From: Hymenobacter metallicola
Lineage (GTDB): Bacteria > Bacteroidota > Bacteroidia > Cytophagales > Hymenobacteraceae
Length of the DNA stretch: 64,000 nt
NCBI RefSeq assembly: GCF_004745645.1
Contig: NZ_SRMB01000001.1
Location: 2,418,001-2,482,000, forward strand
Direction: 5' to 3'
Shown: piece after piece, positions 59,798-64,000 of the stretch
Layout of the letters: every line of letters starts with the position of its first letter
Numbering within the stretch: position 1 is the stretch's first letter
Notes under the pieces: generated by a model
Databases searched by the model: none
What the model saw: only the letters and a program-made list of their open reading frames with translations
What the model was told of the DNA's origin: nothing
Program-made: the position numbers and the translations under genes

Positions 59798-60688
59798 TTA
59801 CTTCTGGCTGGCCTTGAATAGCTTCTGCTTTTCTTCCTTCGACAGGCTTTCGTAGCCCGAGCGGGAAATCTTGTCCAGAATCAGTTCGATTTCGTCCTGC
59901 TCGGGGCGGCCCGGGCCGGCTTTCTTCGCCGTGGGCGCCTCGGCGGCCCGGCTGCGGTGCGTTACGCTCATGCGCGGCCGGCCCGAAACGATATTGCCCA
60001 CGAAGTCGCCGACGGCCTGTACGGGGCGGCCCAGGTCGCGCCCGGCCTGCAGCTGCTTGATAAACAAAAACCCGATCAGGGCGCCGCCGATATGGGCCAG
60101 CTCCCCGCCGGGGTTGCCCCCGTTGATGCCGGCAATGGAAACCAGCACCACAACGGCCGCAATGTATTTAATCTTCACCGGTCCGATCAGGATCAGGTTG
60201 AAGGTATAGTCGGGCAGCAAGGTGGCCGCGGCCACGATAATGGCCGTGACGGCGGCCGAAGCGCCGACAATCGGAATGCCCAGCCGCACCTGAAAAACCG
60301 GTATCAGATTGAAGCTCAGCAGGAAGAATACGGCCCCGACCAAAGCGCCCAGAATGTAGATACTCACCAGCTTGCGGTTGCCCAGATACTCTCGGATCAG
60401 CATGCCAAACCAGTACAGGTTCAGCATATTAAAGATAATGTGCAGAAAGCCTTCGTGGGTGAAGGCATAGGTGAGAATGGTCCAGGGGTGGCGCAGCAGG
60501 CTGGGCAGGTCGGAAGGCATGGCCAGTTGGCGCATTACCACGTTGTACGCCCCGCTGGCACTGGCTACATACAGAATGGCCCGCAGCACAATCAGGACGG
60601 CAAACACCAGCACGTTGATCAGCAGCAGCTGGTTCAGGGCGTTGTCGCGCCGGCTGAAGGCAGTGCGGATATCGTTGACAATACTCAT
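59798..60688 (-). CDS. Rhomboid intramembrane serine protease (second of a pair)
   Basis: A 296-residue inner-membrane protease with six or seven helices. The catalytic dyad is Ser144 in GASAAV (after GIPIV) and His199 in ELAHIGG; the HEGFLHIIFNMLNLYWFG block (78-95) has the oxyanion His and Asn. The C-terminal 90 residues are soluble, basic and disordered (RPRMSVTHRSRAAEAPTAKKAGPGRP), ending in a helix. Rhomboids cleave membrane helices of other proteins. It lies 12 bp after the other rhomboid and shares its transcript with mutL. Confidence 0.92.
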   Translation of the reverse strand: MSIVNDIRTAFSRRDNALNQLLLINVLVFAVLIVLRAILYVASASGAYNVVMRQLAMPSDLPSLLRHPWTILTYAFTHEGFLHIIFNMLNLYWFGMLIREYLGNRKLVSIYILGALVGAVFFLLSFNLIPVFQVRLGIPIVGASAAVTAIIVAAATLLPDYTFNLILIGPVKIKYIAAVVVLVSIAGINGGNPGGELAHIGGALIGFLFIKQLQAGRDLGRPVQAVGDFVGNIVSGRPRMSVTHRSRAAEAPTAKKAGPGRPEQDEIELILDKISRSGYESLSKEEKQKLFKASQK

Positions 60689-60700
60689 GGATGGGCTACG

Positions 60701-61486
60701 CTAGTAGAACCGGGTACGACCCCGCTCCCAGAATTTTAACACAATAAACCCAATCAACAATCCACCCAAGTGGGCAAAGTGCGCCACATTGTCGCCCGGG
60801 GTCCGGTGCACCCCGTTATACAGCTCATAAAGGGCATACAAACCCACGAAATATTTGGCCTTGATGGGAAAAGGCAAAAAGAGCAGCATGAGCTCAGTGT
60901 TCGGAAACAGGTAGGCAAAGGCGAACAAGATGCCAAACAAGGCGCCGGAAGCCCCCAGCATGGGAGAGTTGAGCCCGGCCCGAAAGGTTTCCTGGATGGA
61001 GGTAAGGGCTCCCTGAATCAGCTTCTGGTCGTCGGGGGTTTTGTGCAGCTGCTGAATCACCGGCTCAAAAGCCGCTTCGTACTGCGGCAGGTTGCGCTCC
61101 ACAAAGTCCTTCAGGTTCACGTCGCTCGGATTCTGCTGAAACGCGGCAATATCCTGCTGCATGCGGTTCAGCTCGTAGTAGCGCACCCCCGAATACAGCA
61201 CCCCGGCCCCGATACCACAAATCATCCAGAACGTCAGGAACCGGTTGCCACCCCAGCGCTGCTCGAGCAGAGGCCCGAAGGAAACCAACCCAAACATGTT
61301 CGAGAGCAGGTGCATCACGCCGCCGTGCATGAACATATAGGTTACGAATTGCCAGGGCTGAAAGTAGTCGGACGTGACGGGAAACAGCGCCAGCATATTC
61401 ATTTGCCGGGCTAGCTGGGTTTGCAGCAGATACACCCCTAGGTTGATAAAAAGCAGGATGCGGACTGTCGGGGTCAGGTTGAACAT
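60701..61486 (-). CDS. Rhomboid intramembrane serine protease (first of a pair)
   Basis: A 261-residue inner-membrane protease. Catalytic Ser180 in GASGALFG and His239 in FAHLGG are present, with HGGVMHLLSNMFGL (54-67) forming the oxyanion hole. Between helix 3 and the Ser helix it has a long insertion (residues about 103-178, charged and helical) that most rhomboids lack; it would sit outside the membrane and could gate or bind substrate. It is 20 bp after mutL and 12 bp before the second rhomboid. Confidence 0.92.
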   Translation of the reverse strand: MFNLTPTVRILLFINLGVYLLQTQLARQMNMLALFPVTSDYFQPWQFVTYMFMHGGVMHLLSNMFGLVSFGPLLEQRWGGNRFLTFWMICGIGAGVLYSGVRYYELNRMQQDIAAFQQNPSDVNLKDFVERNLPQYEAAFEPVIQQLHKTPDDQKLIQGALTSIQETFRAGLNSPMLGASGALFGILFAFAYLFPNTELMLLFLPFPIKAKYFVGLYALYELYNGVHRTPGDNVAHFAHLGGLLIGFIVLKFWERGRTRFY

Positions 61487-61506
61487 GCAGGGAATTTGGG
61501 GCCAAA

Positions 61507-63465
61507 TCAGGGTTTACGGAAAAGGTCCTGCAGCTGGTTTAACTCCAGCAGAACCAGGGTGCGGCGGCCGTCGGGCGTGTAGCTCGGCACGGAGCAGGCA
61601 AAAAGCCGGTCGACCAGGGCCGTCATTTCTACATCCGATAACCGCGCATTGTCACTGTTGGTTGCCAGGCGCCGGGCCAGGGCCCGCACCAGCTGCTCGC
61701 GCCGGTCGAGGCGGACGGGGCCGGCGTGGGTACGAAACTGCTCAATCAACCCTTCCAGTAGCTCCCGCTCGTCCCGGTTGGCCACGTCGGCCGGAATACC
61801 CTCGACGGCAATGGTATTGGGCCCAAACTCGTTGAAACGGAAGCCCAAATCGTGCAAGGCCGCCGATACTTCGCGCAGAATGGCAAAATCCTGGGGCGTG
61901 AAGGTAACGGTGCGCGGAAACAGCAGCGTTTGGGAGCTGCCGCTTTGCCGCTCCAGCGCCTGGGCGTACTGCTCGTAGAGAATTCTTTCCCGGGCCGCCA
62001 CCTGGTCAATAAGCATCATGCCCGACTTCACCGGCACCACCAGGTATTGCTGGTTGATCTGCACGGCGCGGTTGCCCGGCCCACTGGTTTGCTCGGGCAA
62101 GGGCAACTCCGGAGCCGCCTTGGCGGCGGGTACCGGGTTGGACATCACCAGCGGATTGGTGGCCTTTTCGAATTTCTCAATCGTAACAGGCGCCGCCGTT
62201 TCCGGCAAATCGGGCACTATTGTTTGACCCAAGGACTTGTAAAAGGCTTCCAGGTCCCGCTTGGCTTGCTCGGTAGGCCGCGGCGGTACCTGCCGGTCGG
62301 CCCCGGCACCCTTGCCGCCGCCCTCCTTGGGCGCTGGGGCGGCCGCCCGGGCGGCGGCCGAGGCCAGCGCGTCGGGCCGGTAATCGTCGCCGAACGGGTT
62401 GGCGTTGGGCGAGGCGCGCAGGGGCTGAATGGGCGCAAAATTGACGTCACCCTCAAAGTCCAGGGACGGGGCCATGTTGTGAATGCCCAAGGACTGCTTC
62501 ACGGCGGCCCGCACAATGGCATACACGGTTTTCTCGTCCTCAAACTTGATTTCCGTCTTTGTGGGGTGCACGTTGATGTCGATGGCCTTGGGGTCGAGCT
62601 CCAGAAACAGCACGTAGAACGGGTGGGTGTCTTTGGGCAGCAGGCCCTCGTAGGCGGCCAGCACGGCGTGGTTGAGGTAGGCCGAGCGGATGAAGCGGTT
62701 GTTGACGAAGAAAAACTGGTCGCCCCGGCTTTTCTTGGCCGACTCGGGCTTACCAATGTAGCCTTTCACCGAAATAAAGGGCGTGACTTCCTCGCAGTGA
62801 GCCAGCTGCTCTTTGTAGCCGTTGCCCAGCAGGGCCACGATGCGCTGGCTCAGGCGGCCGGCCGGCAGGTTGAACACCTCCAAATCGTTCTGGTAGAGCG
62901 AAAAGGCAATCTGGGGGTTCGACAAGGCCACGTGCTGGAACTCGTCCAGAATATGGCGCATTTCCACCGCGTTGGTCTTGAGAAAGTTGCGCCGGGCCGG
63001 CACGTTATAGAACAGGTTCTTGACGGCAATGCTGGTGCCGTCGGGGCAGGCCACGGGCTGCTGACTCATTACCTGGGAGCCTTCGATGAGCAGCAGCGTG
63101 CCCGTGTCCTGGTCGCGCTGCTTGGTGCGCAGCTCTACCTGGGCCACGGCGGCAATGGAAGCCAGGGCCTCGCCGCGGAAACCCAGGGTCCGGATTTTAA
63201 ATAAGTCTTCGGTGGTGCGAATCTTGCTGGTCGCATGCCGCTCCAGGCTCATCCGGGCGTCGGTGGGCGACATGCCCGCCCCGTTGTCGACCACCTGCAC
63301 GAGCTGTTTGCCCGCTTCTTTCACAATAAGCTGCACCTGGGTAGCCTTGGCGTCGACGGCGTTTTCGAGTAGTTCTTTAACTACCGACGCCGGACGCTGG
63401 ACCACCTCTCCTGCCGCAATCTGGTTGGCAAGGTATTCGGGGAGCAACTGAATTACATCCGCCAT
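61507..63465 (-). CDS. mutL: DNA mismatch repair protein MutL
   Basis: A 652-residue GHKL ATPase that links MutS to downstream repair. The start at 63465 (MADVIQLLPEYLANQIAAGEVVQRP) is the only one that fits. ATPase motifs: ELLENAVDAKA, VVDNGAGM, TLGFRGEALASIAAV. After a Pro/Ala-rich linker (about 370-460) comes the dimerisation domain. In it the expected endonuclease motif DQHA(X)2E(X)4E reads DQVAARERILYE (about 485-496), with Val in place of His, and the C-terminal CPHGRP-like block reads TPDGRR, so nicking activity is doubtful. It heads the operon mutL-rhomboid-rhomboid. Confidence 0.94.
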   Translation of the reverse strand: MADVIQLLPEYLANQIAAGEVVQRPASVVKELLENAVDAKATQVQLIVKEAGKQLVQVVDNGAGMSPTDARMSLERHATSKIRTTEDLFKIRTLGFRGEALASIAAVAQVELRTKQRDQDTGTLLLIEGSQVMSQQPVACPDGTSIAVKNLFYNVPARRNFLKTNAVEMRHILDEFQHVALSNPQIAFSLYQNDLEVFNLPAGRLSQRIVALLGNGYKEQLAHCEEVTPFISVKGYIGKPESAKKSRGDQFFFVNNRFIRSAYLNHAVLAAYEGLLPKDTHPFYVLFLELDPKAIDINVHPTKTEIKFEDEKTVYAIVRAAVKQSLGIHNMAPSLDFEGDVNFAPIQPLRASPNANPFGDDYRPDALASAAARAAAPAPKEGGGKGAGADRQVPPRPTEQAKRDLEAFYKSLGQTIVPDLPETAAPVTIEKFEKATNPLVMSNPVPAAKAAPELPLPEQTSGPGNRAVQINQQYLVVPVKSGMMLIDQVAARERILYEQYAQALERQSGSSQTLLFPRTVTFTPQDFAILREVSAALHDLGFRFNEFGPNTIAVEGIPADVANRDERELLEGLIEQFRTHAGPVRLDRREQLVRALARRLATNSDNARLSDVEMTALVDRLFACSVPSYTPDGRRTLVLLELNQLQDLFRKP

Positions 63466-63749
63466 CGACCGGGAACTGAAGGTGATACTGAATTGGTTAG
63501 CAACGCTTACTACGGAAACCGGAGGGCAGAAAACGTCCGACCTCGGAAATTTATCCGTAAGTTTGCGGCCAACTTTTGTGTGCCGCGCGCCATACCGTTC
63601 TTGGTTTTGACGCGTTAGAAGAGAGGAAAGTAGGGGAAAGAAAGCCCGCAACAGCGGCCAAATCCCTGGCACGATTTTCCTTTCAGAGGAACACAAAAGT
63701 AGGGCTATTTCCGCTCAGATTCAACTTTACGACGCTACCACGGGAGTCA

Positions 63750-64000
63750 ATGCTCAAGGAATTTCGGATTAGTCTCTTACTGGTTATTCTGGCCGTCACG
63801 GGTCTAATCATCTCGTCGTCGGCCCCCAAGGACAAGGACATCCCCCCTATTTCCGCCGCCGAGCAAAGCTGGGTAGACAGCGTGTTTGCAACCCTCACTC
63901 CCGACCAGCGCCTGGGTCAGCTCTTTATGGTGGCGGCCTACTCCAACAAGGACAAAAAGCACGTCCAGCGCATCGACGAGCTGGTGAAAGTGTATGGCGT
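63750..64000 (+). CDS. Glycoside hydrolase family 3-like enzyme, N-terminal fragment
   Basis: An open frame of 83 codons running off the right edge. The start at 63750 gives a hydrophobic N-terminus (KEFRISLLLVILAVTGLIIS, about 4-23), then a linker and AEQSWVDSVFATLTPDQRLGQLFMVAAYS, the N-terminal block of GH3 beta-N-acetylglucosaminidase-like enzymes (EQRLGQLFMV). In Bacteroidota this start belongs to large NagZ/beta-lactamase-like fusions, but the rest is missing, so that is unproven. It is divergent from mutL. Confidence 0.72.
   Translation, partial: MLKEFRISLLLVILAVTGLIISSSAPKDKDIPPISAAEQSWVDSVFATLTPDQRLGQLFMVAAYSNKDKKHVQRIDELVKVYG

Noticed and set aside
61852-63204. Plus-strand frame of 450 codons opposite mutL
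   Set aside because: A shadow of mutL; the minus strand carries unmistakable GHKL ATPase motifs.

Overview
The window looks like a chromosomal segment of a Hymenobacter-type bacterium (Bacteroidota, Cytophagales). I infer this from the high-GC coding sequence, the gene order bamD-rpoZ-coaC-coaB-DUF4835(PorD-like)-recN, the Bacteroidota-type omega subunit and OstA-like protein, the many small lipoproteins, and TAnnTTTG-type promoter elements. I saw no tRNA, rRNA, CRISPR array, prophage or intact insertion sequence. Most genes are housekeeping or envelope genes.

Layout. 0-8 kb: end of an M42 peptidase, a glycosyltransferase, a BtuF-like binding protein, then a shikimate cluster (aroA, aroB, and a DAHP synthase/chorismate mutase fusion) and proline dehydrogenase. 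8-13 kb: a glycine-zipper stress protein, a tail-specific protease and an unrecognised gene, each closed by a strong terminator. 13-16.4 kb: lysS, a diverged tandem duplication, and two YtxH stress proteins, one fused to a CsbD-like domain. 16.4-25.3 kb: a Kazal lipoprotein, a cupin, a dienelactone hydrolase, a large six-hairpin glycosidase lipoprotein, an M28 peptidase, and a response regulator beside a PAS kinase that has lost its phosphoacceptor histidine. 25-35 kb: a monooxygenase-like protein with an ankyrin protein, an ABC exporter, several unrecognised proteins, a 42-bp-period repeat array, a PRISE-type SDR, an EamA transporter, an orphan barstar and Tag. 35-47.6 kb: a second PAS kinase, a porin, a pair of paralogous SpoIIAA/STAS-like proteins, a CYP152-type peroxygenase, an HEAGH-motif protein, a second tail-specific protease and a 2-hydroxyacid dehydrogenase.

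47.7-64 kb is the conserved core: fabI, recN, a PorD-like protein, coaB, coaC, rpoZ, bamD and OstA on the minus strand; tilS, mdh and an AlkD-like gene on the plus strand; then a mutL-rhomboid-rhomboid operon and the start of a GH3 enzyme at the right edge.

Points most worth a second look: the array of degenerate palindromes at exactly 42-bp spacing (30186-30384), which can also be read as a 14-residue coding repeat; coaBC split in two by one in-frame stop beside a 37-bp palindrome; aroA, which has no ATG, GTG or TTG upstream of its conserved N-terminus, next to a run of seven T; the histidine kinase carrying Val where His is expected; and the diverged tandem duplication between lysS and the YtxH genes.
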